The position numbers and the translations under genes were made by a program. Positions 1 to 6,765 of a DNA stretch of 9,048 nt are shown one piece after another (within the stretch, counting starts at the first letter, position 1; every line of letters starts with the position of its first letter). The stretch spans positions 1 through 9,048 of the forward strand of contig BNTS01000126.1 in NCBI GenBank assembly GCA_025996775.1, in the 5' to 3' direction. The notes beneath the pieces were generated by a model. It had not been told where the DNA came from, made no database searches, and saw only the letters and a list, made by a program, of their open reading frames with translations. Source of the DNA: Bacteroidia bacterium. GTDB taxonomy: Bacteria; Bacteroidota; Bacteroidia; Bacteroidales; Tannerellaceae.

Positions 1-2
1 CT

Positions 3-611
3 GTTCTCTCTGCTTTTGGCGTCGAATGGATGAGTAAGACGCAAGAGATACGCGAAGACTCGGCCATTGCGGGTGTTTGGTCGCTGGGCATGGCTCTCGG
101 TGTTATCTTTATCTTCCTCACTCCCGGATATGCACCCAATCTTTCCACCTATTTGTTTGGTAATATACTAACCATTTCTCGAATGGATATTATTTGGATG
201 GGCGTTTTGGTGGTAGCTTTGTTGCTGGTATTTTCTCTATTCCTCAAGGAGATAGTCTTCGTGGCCTTCGATGCGGACTTTGCCAAAACGCAGCATTTAC
301 CAATCAGACTCATCGAATATGCCATGATGTTTTTTATTGCCGTTACGATTGTCTTCTCCATCCGCTTGGTAGGGATTATGCTGCTGATGAGTATGCTCAC
401 CCTGCCACAAATCATCGTCAACCTCTTTACTTGCAGTTACAAGAAAATTATGTGGGGAAGCATAGCCGTTGGGTTCCTGGCTTGTTTAGCCGGTTTGGTC
501 TGTTCCTATATTCTGAATGTGCCTTCAGGCGCCTTTATCATCTTAGTATTGGTTCTCTTTTTCTTAGCAGCCAAAGTTTACCAGAGAATAATCAGGCAGC
601 GCAAACAATAA
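3..611 (+). CDS. Metal ABC transporter permease, ABC-3 family (5' end cut by window edge)
   Basis: This is the C-terminal part of an inner-membrane permease of the ABC-3 (ZnuB/TroC/MntB) family, which forms the channel for Zn, Mn or Fe import with an ATPase and a solute-binding protein. The frame is open to the left edge: residues VLSAFGVEW precede the first ATG at 30, so that ATG is internal and the true start lies outside the window. About six hydrophobic segments follow, including VWSLGMALGVIFIF, the adjoining helices around VGIMLLMSMLTLPQ (the family's GxxLLxxxLxxP-type stretch) and the late NVPSGAFIILV segment typical of these permeases. The cytoplasmic tail is short and basic (RIIRQRKQ). 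The metal cannot be read from the sequence. The next gene begins 31 bases downstream on the same strand, so co-transcription is possible, but no shared function is evident. Confidence 0.88.
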   Translation, partial: VLSAFGVEWMSKTQEIREDSAIAGVWSLGMALGVIFIFLTPGYAPNLSTYLFGNILTISRMDIIWMGVLVVALLLVFSLFLKEIVFVAFDADFAKTQHLPIRLIEYAMMFFIAVTIVFSIRLVGIMLLMSMLTLPQIIVNLFTCSYKKIMWGSIAVGFLACLAGLVCSYILNVPSGAFIILVLVLFFLAAKVYQRIIRQRKQ

Positions 612-642
612 ATCGGTATATTTTCGGTTTATATCTTATTAA

Positions 643-3600
643 ATGAGAGCTGTGAAGAAAAGTTTTTATTATATAGCCTTCCTTTTTTTTATTTACTTGC
701 TTAATGCGTGTGGTACAGCTAAAAACACGAAAGCGAGGCGTGTTTACCATGCTATAAATGCTCAATACAATATCTATTATAACGGAAAACTTTCTTTTGA
801 TGAATCGCTCAAATCTCTGAACGATGGCTATAAGGAAAGCTATACCGACCAGATTCTGATGTATCCCATCAGCGCCCAGTCCAAAGACAAGACAACTACC
901 GGCGGCTCCTTTGACAAGGCCATCGAAAAAGGCAATAAAGCCATCAAGATGCATTCCATCAAAACCAAACCGCCCAAAAAGTCGGGATGGAAAAACAACC
1001 CCAAACAAGTCGCCTTTCAGGAGCAGGAGGAGTACAATCCCTTCCTCAAACATTGTTGGTTGCTGACGGGGGAGGCACAATTCTACAATGCAGACTTCCT
1101 TCAGGCATCTGCCACCTTTTCGTACATAGCCCGCCATTATGCGGGAGACGAGGTGATGGTGGCCACAGCCCGTCTTTGGCAAGCCCGCTGCTACAGCGAA
1201 ATGAATTGGTTTTACGAAGCCGAAGATATACTGGGCAAACTGAATACGAATGGTATTCCGAAAAACAACCTGAATCAATACGCTGCCGTAAACGCTGATT
1301 ACCTGATAAAGAACAAGAAGGTTGAAGACGCCATCCCCTATCTGAGGACGGCTATCAAAGCCGAAAAGAACAAACGCCAACGTGCTCGAATGAAGTATCT
1401 GCTGGGGCAGTTGTACACCGATTTGGAGTTAAATAGCTTAGCTTATAAAACCTTTGGCGAAGTAGCCTCTTCCAATCCGCCTTACGATCTCGAATTTGCA
1501 GCCCGCATTCGCCAAACCGAAGTCTTTCAAGGAGACAATCCCCGGAAGGTGACCAGGATGTTAGAAAAGATGGCGAAGAGCAGTAAGAATAAAGATTACT
1601 TGGACCAAGTGTATTATGCGCTGGGAAACATCTATTTGGAACGCCGAGATACCATCCACGCCATCGAAAACTATGAACTGGGGGTAGAGAAAAGTACGCA
1701 AGGGGGAATGGACAAAGCCATTTTGTGGATTAAATTGGGCGACCTTTATTTTGGAATGAAAGATTACATCAAGGCGCAACCCTGTTTTAGCGGCGCCGTG
1801 GCCATCATCCAGAAGGAATACAAAGACTACGAACGCGTTGCCAAACTTTCAGCCACGCTCGACGAGCTGGTGGTACATGCCGAAGCCATCTACCTGCAAG
1901 ATAGTTTGCAAACCCTTGCCCGCATGCCGGAATCGGAGCGTCTGGCTGCGATAGACAAGATAATCGCTGATGTAACAAAGGCGGAAGAAGAAGCCAAAAA
2001 GACGGCTGAAAAAGATGCTTACTTAGCAGATGCCGAATCTATGGGTTCGGGATTAGACCGCCCCGGAACCGATATTGCCGCTCCTGCCATGCCGACAGTA
2101 GGCGGAGGTGGCTTTTATTTTTATAACCCCTCGATGGTGTCGCAAGGAAAAACGCAGTTCCAACGGAAGTGGGGACGACGCACACTGGACGACGACTGGC
2201 GCCGTCGTGATAAAAAAGTAACGACTTTTGAGGAGCAACCTAAGCAAGAGGATGCCCCCCCTGCAATTCAAGGAAATCCCCTCCCGACCGATTCATTGGC
2301 TGCGGGGCTCCCTGAAAATATGTCCGACGACCCCAAAACGCGCGAATTCTACCTCCAGCAAATACCCCTGACGGAAGAAGAGATCGAACAATCAAATCTG
2401 ATTATTGTGGATGGCATGTACCACATCGGATTGATTTACAAAGACAACCTGGAGGATTTTGAATTAGCTATCGAGGCGCTGGAAGATTTGGAAGAGCGTT
2501 TCCCCGAGAACGAGCATCTGCTGGATTGTTATTACGAAATCTACCTCATGTCTATCCGTCTCGATAATCTCGAATTGGGCGATATGTATAAAGCAAAGAT
2601 GCAAGCGCGTTTCCCCGACGACGCCTATACCATAGCTATTTCAGACCCCAACTACTTAAACAACATCCGTTCAATGGATAGTGTGCAGTCTGCCGTTTAC
2701 GAAGCCACATACAACAACTACTTGGCGGAAGACACTGCTGCGGTGCGTATCAGCTACGAAGAGATGAGCACCACCTACCCGCTGGCTACCCTTCTACCCA
2801 AGTTTATGTTTCTGAATGCGCTTACGTATGTGCAAAAGGGAGACGCCGAAGGATTCAAGGAAGCGCTGAAGGAGTTGGTGGAAAAATATCCGAATGCCGA
2901 TGTCACGGAATTGGCAGGCGAGATGCTGAAGGGAGTGCTTCGCGGACGCGAGATGGTACAGGGTGGCGTGAAAGGTATGATATGGAACCAGCGCTTCGGG
3001 TCTGCCGACGGAGAGCTTTCGGCTGAAGACTCTGCACGGGTATTTACGGGCGACAATAATATGCCGAGCCTCGTCATCATGATGTATCCCGACGGTCGCA
3101 TCGACAAGAATCAGTTATTATATGTAGTAGCAGCCTACAATTTTGGCAGCTTTATGGTGAAGGAACTTGACCTCGCCTTTGAAGAATCCGGCGAAGTACA
3201 CATGCTTAAGGTTAGCGGATTCAATAGCTTCGACGAGGCCCTGCAATACTATAAGATGATATACGGAAAAGGTGGTTTCGCCTCGGCCTTGAGCAACGAG
3301 ATGGCCATCATCCCCATCTCTGAGAGCAATTTGGAAATCCTCATGCATGGTAAAACCCTCGATGAATATGTCAGCTTCCTGGAAGAAACCTTCGGCGACG
3401 AAGCCACCGAACTGACCGCTCGACTAAAAGCCCGCATCGACGCAGCCTTCATGGAAGCCGAAGAAGAAGTGCAGAAAGAAGAAGCATCGGGGGACGAAGC
3501 CCCCGAAGAAGCGCCTATACCCGTCACCGTCACCCCGCTTCCAAAAGATACCATTTCAGTTGAAACCATTCTGAAGGATACAATTCCTGCTGTCACGGTT

Positions 3601-3927
3601 TCTGCTGATACAATCCCGGCTGTTGAGATTCCCGAAGTAACCGTGCCTGACACGATTCCGGCTATCGCTCCCGACATACAGCAACCTCAACCCAAGGAAT
3701 CTCCAACAACCGATCAAACCAGGAAGTCTGTACAGCAAAAACCGGCTAAAGTAGTAGAAGAGAAGCCCAAATCTCCCGCCCAGCTTCGCAAAGAAAAAGA
3801 GCAGGCCTACAAAGAGCGCTTAAAACTCAAGGAAAAAGAGCGCAAAGAAAAAGAACGCGCCTATAAGCAAAAACTAAAAGACCGCGAAAAAGCCCGCAAA
3901 GAAGCCCAAAACGCCAGAAAGAAATAG
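643..3927 (+). CDS. porW: TPR-repeat outer-envelope lipoprotein, PorW/SprE family of the type IX secretion system
   Basis: This is a 1094-residue lipoprotein. The N-terminus is a lipoprotein signal peptide: basic residues, a hydrophobic run, then the lipobox L-N-A-C with the lipidated Cys at 23. Residues 60-460 are helical repeats of TPR character, for example LWIKLGDLYFGMKDYIKAQP. Residues 491-521 carry the marker I associate with PorW/SprE: FYFYNPS, then F-x-x-KWG-x-R and DDWRR, after a GGGG stretch. A second helical repeat block starts near 587 (IIVDGMYHIGLIYKDN). A small domain at about 825-875 resembles the SPOR-like C-terminal domain of the family. The end is a Pro/Thr-rich linker and a Lys/Glu-rich tail (see repeat entries). 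Family knowledge: PorW/SprE is needed for T9SS secretion and, in gliding species, for motility. The start at 643 is the one that gives the signal peptide. No Shine-Dalgarno sequence is visible, as usual in this phylum. The name rests on motif recognition, not alignment. Confidence 0.82.
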   Translation: MRAVKKSFYYIAFLFFIYLLNACGTAKNTKARRVYHAINAQYNIYYNGKLSFDESLKSLNDGYKESYTDQILMYPISAQSKDKTTTGGSFDKAIEKGNKAIKMHSIKTKPPKKSGWKNNPKQVAFQEQEEYNPFLKHCWLLTGEAQFYNADFLQASATFSYIARHYAGDEVMVATARLWQARCYSEMNWFYEAEDILGKLNTNGIPKNNLNQYAAVNADYLIKNKKVEDAIPYLRTAIKAEKNKRQRARMKYLLGQLYTDLELNSLAYKTFGEVASSNPPYDLEFAARIRQTEVFQGDNPRKVTRMLEKMAKSSKNKDYLDQVYYALGNIYLERRDTIHAIENYELGVEKSTQGGMDKAILWIKLGDLYFGMKDYIKAQPCFSGAVAIIQKEYKDYERVAKLSATLDELVVHAEAIYLQDSLQTLARMPESERLAAIDKIIADVTKAEEEAKKTAEKDAYLADAESMGSGLDRPGTDIAAPAMPTVGGGGFYFYNPSMVSQGKTQFQRKWGRRTLDDDWRRRDKKVTTFEEQPKQEDAPPAIQGNPLPTDSLAAGLPENMSDDPKTREFYLQQIPLTEEEIEQSNLIIVDGMYHIGLIYKDNLEDFELAIEALEDLEERFPENEHLLDCYYEIYLMSIRLDNLELGDMYKAKMQARFPDDAYTIAISDPNYLNNIRSMDSVQSAVYEATYNNYLAEDTAAVRISYEEMSTTYPLATLLPKFMFLNALTYVQKGDAEGFKEALKELVEKYPNADVTELAGEMLKGVLRGREMVQGGVKGMIWNQRFGSADGELSAEDSARVFTGDNNMPSLVIMMYPDGRIDKNQLLYVVAAYNFGSFMVKELDLAFEESGEVHMLKVSGFNSFDEALQYYKMIYGKGGFASALSNEMAIIPISESNLEILMHGKTLDEYVSFLEETFGDEATELTARLKARIDAAFMEAEEEVQKEEASGDEAPEEAPIPVTVTPLPKDTISVETILKDTIPAVTVSADTIPAVEIPEVTVPDTIPAIAPDIQQPQPKESPTTDQTRKSVQQKPAKVVEEKPKSPAQLRKEKEQAYKERLKLKEKERKEKERAYKQKLKDREKARKEAQNARKK
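3547..3675 (+). repeat. Imperfect DTIP repeats in the linker of the PorW-like protein
   Basis: The encoded linker repeats the motif D-T-I-P (first copy D-T-I-S) at residues 969, 979, 989 and 1003. The first two units are 10 residues long and the third is 14. Val, Pro and Thr fill the rest. This looks like a flexible, extended spacer between the folded SPOR-like part and the basic tail. The DNA copies have diverged, so this is an old expansion and not a recent slippage event. Confidence 0.7.
3805..3912 (+). repeat. Two 18-residue tandem repeats in the charged C-terminal tail
   Basis: Residues 1055-1072 and 1073-1090 are two copies of an 18-residue unit. Both begin A-Y-K-(E/Q)-(R/K)-L-K and continue with alternating Lys/Arg and Glu. 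With the preceding QLRKEKEQ they form a highly charged single helix or coiled coil that ends in ARKK. A tail like this could span a distance or bind a partner or the cell wall, but its role is inferred only. Confidence 0.65.
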
Positions 3928-3941
3928 TTTTTACCCCATCC

Positions 3942-5765
3942 TTAATATTTGAAGACGCGGAAGCTATGGGGTTTCAGCGTGATATTGAAACTGTTGCTCG
4001 GCTTTGTGTCGCGAAGCCATATACGTGCCGGTTGAGCCGTGGCCGGTGAAAGTTTTGAGCCATCTTGTACGTCGGTTAGACCGTTCGCTGCGTTATTTAC
4101 GATTAATTTTATGTCGACAGGTTCATCGAGGAATGATTCAACGATGAAAGTGCGGTTATCATACGCAAATACACTGACTTTAGCAGGTCCTTCAATGCGA
4201 ACATCCACGTCAGCACCTGCAACAGTACGAATACGGTTTAAAACAGGAGGCGGCAATTCATAAATATCGGCATAAGAATCAGGAACAGTCAGTACCCAAA
4301 GCGAGCCGTCTTCATAGCGAGCTTGTAATAAGAATGCCCAGCCCTGTACGCCTTTATCTATAGCGGGTATGTCTTCCCATGCATCGTTGGTGAAGTAAAG
4401 CATCTGGGGAATCAACATCTTCTCCTTTGATTTTCCGAATCTGCCGAAATCAGACACAAAAGCTTTCCTGTCGTCTATACGAAGTTCAATGATATCTCCC
4501 AATTCTTTTTGGATAACTTGCAGCAGTCGTGTGGTGATGATCACTTCTTTTCCGGCCTTCAATTGCTTTTTGATCTTAGATACCAGAGCTTTATCGTAAG
4601 CGGCTTGTTCGGTTAAAAGAACCAGCTCTGCATCCGAAGGAAATTCGGGAACCATTTCTATCGGCAGCCCTGCCATACCCAGGAAGTGTTGCAGGTTGTC
4701 GTCGCCGACGGAGTTAATGGGTTTATAAGATTTGATACCTACAGGATTCCCCAACTTGCTATAGAACTTACTTACCGTTTCGAAAGCTACGGACGCCAAT
4801 GAGCCAATCGTAGGATTAGGCCCCATCTTGTCCCAATCGAAAGAAGTCCCGGTTCCTTGCCATGCCCCTTTCGCGGCTGGAAAAACCGGACGTTGCACGC
4901 TGCCAAATTCAAACAACACACATTCGGGGGTTTTGCCAAACAAGGTCAACCAAGCCTGTTCGGCATAGAGGTCGGCATATTTCATTCCGCCTGCATCAAT
5001 CCAGCCGCCACCGTTTTTTCCCGGTGCGATATTATTGAAGTAGCGAATAATTTCATAGCTCAAATAAGTTTGCAGGTGTTGATCGTTGTCCGGACTTCGC
5101 GATTCAGTACCTGTCCATATACCGTCAAATATTTTGGATTCAGTACCCAAATCAAATCCCAATGCAGGGAAATGTTCGTACCAGTTAGGGAATTTAACGA
5201 TAACCTTTGCCTTGGGGTTAACGGCTTTAGCCGGTCCAACAACCAGATTCTTGGCAGCATCATTCATCAGTTCGAGACGGAAATCAGTCCAGGACTTATC
5301 CCCTTTAGCTGCTGTACACGCTTCGCATTTGCAGCTATTGAAGAAGAAGTCATCCAAAAGGATTTCGTCAAAGTGTTTCGCTGTGAATTCGGCAATCTTT
5401 TTCACTTCAGCCCGTTCTTCGGGGGTAACGTAGCAGAACGTAGCCCATCTTCCATCACCTGGTGCTGTATATGTAATTCCACCACCAAATTCAACTCCCT
5501 TAGAGGTAAAGAATTTTTTTGCAGCGATTAAAGCATCTTCATTTGTGTAACGTCCGTCGCGGTGTGATTCGATATATACCTTATCTACTTTCAGACGGGA
5601 GGTTATGCTTGCCCATACGCTGTCAATCCAGTGGGTATTAGTCATCTTACTCACATCATTTGCCGTGATATAGATTGATACTTTGAAGCCATCATAATGT
5701 CCGGCCTTCAGCGAGAACGATAATGTAAGGAGCATAGTAAAGACTATGCAAAGCAGTTTTTTCAT
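3942..5765 (-). CDS. Exported TIM-barrel glycoside-hydrolase-like protein, family unassigned
   Basis: This is a 607-residue protein with an N-terminal Sec signal (MKK, then a hydrophobic run, likely cut after A21). No Cys sits in a lipobox, so it is probably periplasmic or secreted. I do not recognise a named family. Residues about 25-300 read as a (beta/alpha)8 barrel of glycosidase type: strands at VYIES (63-67), ILLDDFFF (135-142), GIWTGTES (215-222) and GGWIDAGG (253-260), with acidic residues at their ends (E66, D138/D139, E221, D257). A C-x-C-x2-C cluster at C145, C147 and C150 directly follows the DDF strand; similar Cys groups occur in other uncharacterised barrel hydrolases. Residues about 370-420 resemble the Rossmann-like second domain of GH42-type enzymes (AELVLLTEQ, then AGKEVIITT). 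Residues about 516-605 look like a closing beta-sandwich ending in LKPHSFRVFKY, which does not look like a T9SS sorting domain. Substrate unknown. The gene stands alone and converges with the PorW gene across 14 bases. Confidence 0.72.
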   Translation of the reverse strand: MKKLLCIVFTMLLTLSFSLKAGHYDGFKVSIYITANDVSKMTNTHWIDSVWASITSRLKVDKVYIESHRDGRYTNEDALIAAKKFFTSKGVEFGGGITYTAPGDGRWATFCYVTPEERAEVKKIAEFTAKHFDEILLDDFFFNSCKCEACTAAKGDKSWTDFRLELMNDAAKNLVVGPAKAVNPKAKVIVKFPNWYEHFPALGFDLGTESKIFDGIWTGTESRSPDNDQHLQTYLSYEIIRYFNNIAPGKNGGGWIDAGGMKYADLYAEQAWLTLFGKTPECVLFEFGSVQRPVFPAAKGAWQGTGTSFDWDKMGPNPTIGSLASVAFETVSKFYSKLGNPVGIKSYKPINSVGDDNLQHFLGMAGLPIEMVPEFPSDAELVLLTEQAAYDKALVSKIKKQLKAGKEVIITTRLLQVIQKELGDIIELRIDDRKAFVSDFGRFGKSKEKMLIPQMLYFTNDAWEDIPAIDKGVQGWAFLLQARYEDGSLWVLTVPDSYADIYELPPPVLNRIRTVAGADVDVRIEGPAKVSVFAYDNRTFIVESFLDEPVDIKLIVNNAANGLTDVQDGSKLSPATAQPARIWLRDTKPSNSFNITLKPHSFRVFKY

Positions 5766-5796
5766 GGGTAGATATTTATTAGTTAGTATTAAACAA

Positions 5797-5827
5797 CGAA
5801 GATATTAAATAAAATGATACATGAAAA
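5797..5827 (-). promoter_or_regulatory. Possible Bacteroidetes-type promoter for the hydrolase-like gene
   Basis: Read on the - strand, 5804-5797 is TATCTTCG, one mismatch from the Bacteroidetes -7 box TAnnTTTG. A T-run lies about 19 bases upstream (5827-5824), where the -33 TTTG box is expected. Transcription would start near 5791, giving an A/T-rich leader of about 26 bases. This is a consensus match only. Confidence 0.35.
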
Positions 5828-5889
5828 AAAATCTGAACTATTTTTAAGAGAATGTCATTTTCATTTGTCAATTAAAAACAGTTAAAACG

Positions 5890-5920
5890 GCCCTCTTTTG
5901 TCAGGAAAAGGGGCTTTTTT
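5890..5920 (+). terminator. Rho-independent terminator with no gene upstream of it
   Basis: The arms GCCC(T)CTTTT (5890-5899) and AAAAGGGGC (5906-5914) pair over nine base pairs with one bulged T and a six-base loop. Six T residues follow on the + strand, and an A-tract (5884-5887) precedes it. The - strand reading has a poorer T-tail. No convincing + strand gene ends just before it; the only frame is a 23-codon one at 5814-5885. Confidence 0.6.
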
Positions 5921-6026
5921 GTGTTACGAGAAATTCGGAGTTTCGACGAAATCGGCCAAAGTTCACGGATATGTAAAGCTTTTGTCGCGATTCGGGAAAA
6001 TTATTTTGAAAAGACGGCTTCTTTTT

Positions 6027-6115
6027 GGGAAATCATTTAGATGATTGTCGAACGTCATCAGCATAATTTGGAAATTTCATTTAGATCATTTTTAAAATCA
6101 TCTAAATGATTTCCC
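6027..6115. repeat. Perfect 20-bp inverted repeat with a third internal copy
   Basis: The left arm 6027-6046, GGGAAATCATTTAGATGATT, is perfectly complementary to the right arm 6096-6115. With G-U pairs a + strand RNA could extend the stem outward to 6020/6122, about 27 pairs; those wobbles become A-C mismatches in the - strand RNA. A third, slightly diverged copy lies between the arms at about 6070-6092 in the same orientation as the left arm. It can pair locally with the right arm through CATTTAGAT (6078-6086) and ATCTAAATG (6100-6108). Each copy also has a small internal dyad, ATCAT-4-ATGAT (ATCAT-4-ATCAT in the middle copy). The outer flank TTCGGGAAA appears again at 5991-5999. Confidence 0.8.
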
Positions 6116-6410
6116 GAAGAGATGAGGATGAATTGTGAACAGTATTTAATATTAGTTATTATTTGGTTAATATTAAGATTTGTTAAGATCTATAATGCCC
6201 TTAAATCCCTTGAGTGCCTTAATGACGTTATGGCAGCCATTGAAAGGAAAATACAAATAGTAGAGCATTATTCCCGCTCTATACTTTCAATTTTAAACTT
6301 TCAACTCATCATTGCTGTCTTTTTGTATTTGCCAAACCCGCAAATCCTTGCGTTTTTCGTGTTAAAAGCCCAAAATCGCCTCAAATATCAAAGAAAAAAA
6401 AGACCATTTT

Positions 6411-6441
6411 TTGACATTCTGTCAATTCTATCATTTTGACA
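6411..6441. promoter_or_regulatory. Cluster of TTGACA/TGTCAA half-sites
   Basis: TTGACA (6411-6416), three bases, then TGTCAA (6420-6425) form a perfect dyad. A further TTGACA follows at 6436-6441, which makes a second inverted pair with the middle site across ten bases. This is the pattern of an operator with an extra half-site. The sequence TTGACA also equals the proteobacterial -35 box, but Bacteroidetes promoters do not use it. The regulator is unknown. Confidence 0.35.
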
Positions 6442-6451
6442 ATTTCGATCT

Positions 6452-6495
6452 ACGACAGATGTTGCGTGCTGAAGAAACGTTGCATGCAACGTCGT
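6452..6495. promoter_or_regulatory. Perfect 16-bp palindrome inside a larger hairpin
   Basis: ACGTTGCATGCAACGT (6477-6492) is its own reverse complement and would suit a dimeric regulator. Its right half can instead pair with upstream sequence. GTTGCGTGC (6461-6469) pairs with GCATGCAAC (6482-6490) with one G-T pair, and ACGAC (6452-6456) pairs with GTCGT (6491-6495) across a four-base bulge. The palindrome lies just upstream of the -7-like box at 6523, where an activator site would be expected. Confidence 0.5.
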
Positions 6496-6497
6496 GC

Positions 6498-6530
6498 TTT
6501 CCGTTTCCAGACAGGATTTAAGTATTTTTG
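6498..6530 (+). promoter_or_regulatory. Candidate upstream promoter, TATTTTTG box
   Basis: TATTTTTG at 6523-6530 matches the Bacteroidetes -7 consensus TAnnTTTG exactly. TTTC at 6498-6501 is a near match to the -33 TTTG box at a 21-base spacing. Transcription from about 6536 would give the aconitase message a leader of roughly 230 bases. In A/T-rich DNA such boxes also arise by chance. Confidence 0.35.
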
Positions 6531-6670
6531 TGTTTTGAAAGGGTCATTTTCTCGGGTTTTCAGTGAACAATCAGGGGGGTAAAATTGTTATATATATAGA
6601 GAGGTATATTTTTTTGTAGTGATGATTGTGATGATGAATATGATGAAGTTCTCAATGAGGTATAAATTGA

Positions 6671-6688
6671 TTCTATGCACCCATAGAA
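6671..6688. promoter_or_regulatory. Small perfect hairpin or operator upstream of the aconitase promoter
   Basis: TTCTATG (6671-6677) and CATAGAA (6682-6688) are perfect inverted repeats separated by CACC. The site lies about 30 bases before the proximal -7 box at 6719. It may be an operator dyad or an RNA hairpin in a longer leader. No T-run follows closely enough for a terminator. Confidence 0.3.
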
Positions 6689-6718
6689 GAAAAATATGAG
6701 AAATGAGTTTTTTTTCTG

Positions 6719-6726
6719 TATATTTG
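6719..6726 (+). promoter_or_regulatory. Proximal aconitase promoter, -7 box TATATTTG
   Basis: TATATTTG matches the Bacteroidetes -7 consensus TAnnTTTG exactly. Start of transcription would fall near 6732, leaving an A/T-rich leader of about 34 bases before the ATG at 6766. I see no clear -33 TTTG box at the expected spacing. The box lies inside the longer possible reading frame that begins at 6703, which argues against that upstream start. Confidence 0.45.
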
Positions 6727-6765
6727 CTCTTTCATGTTTATAATTTAAAATTTATATACTTAATT

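Larger units (their letters stand above)
5766..6765. other. Long intergenic region between divergent genes, rich in palindromes
   Basis: About 1 kb separates the divergent starts of the hydrolase-like gene and the aconitase gene. From the left it holds a possible - strand promoter and an orphan terminator. A stretch at about 5886-6043 follows, open in two + frames but lacking an ATG. Next come the three-copy repeat at 6027-6115 and an A/T-rich stretch at about 6120-6400 in which I see nothing convincing. The right part holds a half-site cluster (6411-6441), a palindrome (6452-6495) and two promoter-like boxes leading to the aconitase gene. The longest frame here, 105 codons at 6122-6439, has composition unlike the neighbouring genes and no recognisable domain. 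Confidence 0.6.

Noticed and set aside
617..626. TATTTTCG as a separate promoter for the PorW-like gene
   Set aside because: One mismatch to the -7 consensus, no -33 box, and it would leave a leader of only about ten bases. Co-transcription with the permease is just as likely.
3249..3677. 142-codon - strand frame inside the PorW-like gene, rich in Ser, Val and Thr
   Set aside because: It is the antisense shadow of the Glu- and repeat-rich coding region, with no signal of its own.
3933..3972. ACCCCAT / ATGGGGT inverted repeat at the convergent gene ends, as a bidirectional terminator
   Set aside because: Stem of only seven pairs with a 26-base loop and no proper T-run; the right arm lies inside the hydrolase-like coding sequence.
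4857..5531. 224-codon + strand frame opposite the hydrolase-like gene
   Set aside because: The opposite strand encodes a continuous protein with signal peptide and domain structure; this frame has neither.
5937..5955. TTTCGACGAAA palindrome as an operator
   Set aside because: Short (five-base arms), a single copy, and inside a stretch that may be a dispersed repeat; not enough for a call.
6339..6357. CGCAA-ATCC-TTGCG followed by five T, as a terminator
   Set aside because: A five-pair stem is too weak, and there is no credible upstream + strand gene.
6122..6439. 105-codon + strand frame in the intergenic region
   Set aside because: Very A/T-rich, codon use unlike the neighbouring genes, hydrophobic without a clear topology, no recognisable domain, and it starts beside a palindromic repeat. 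Probably a chance frame.
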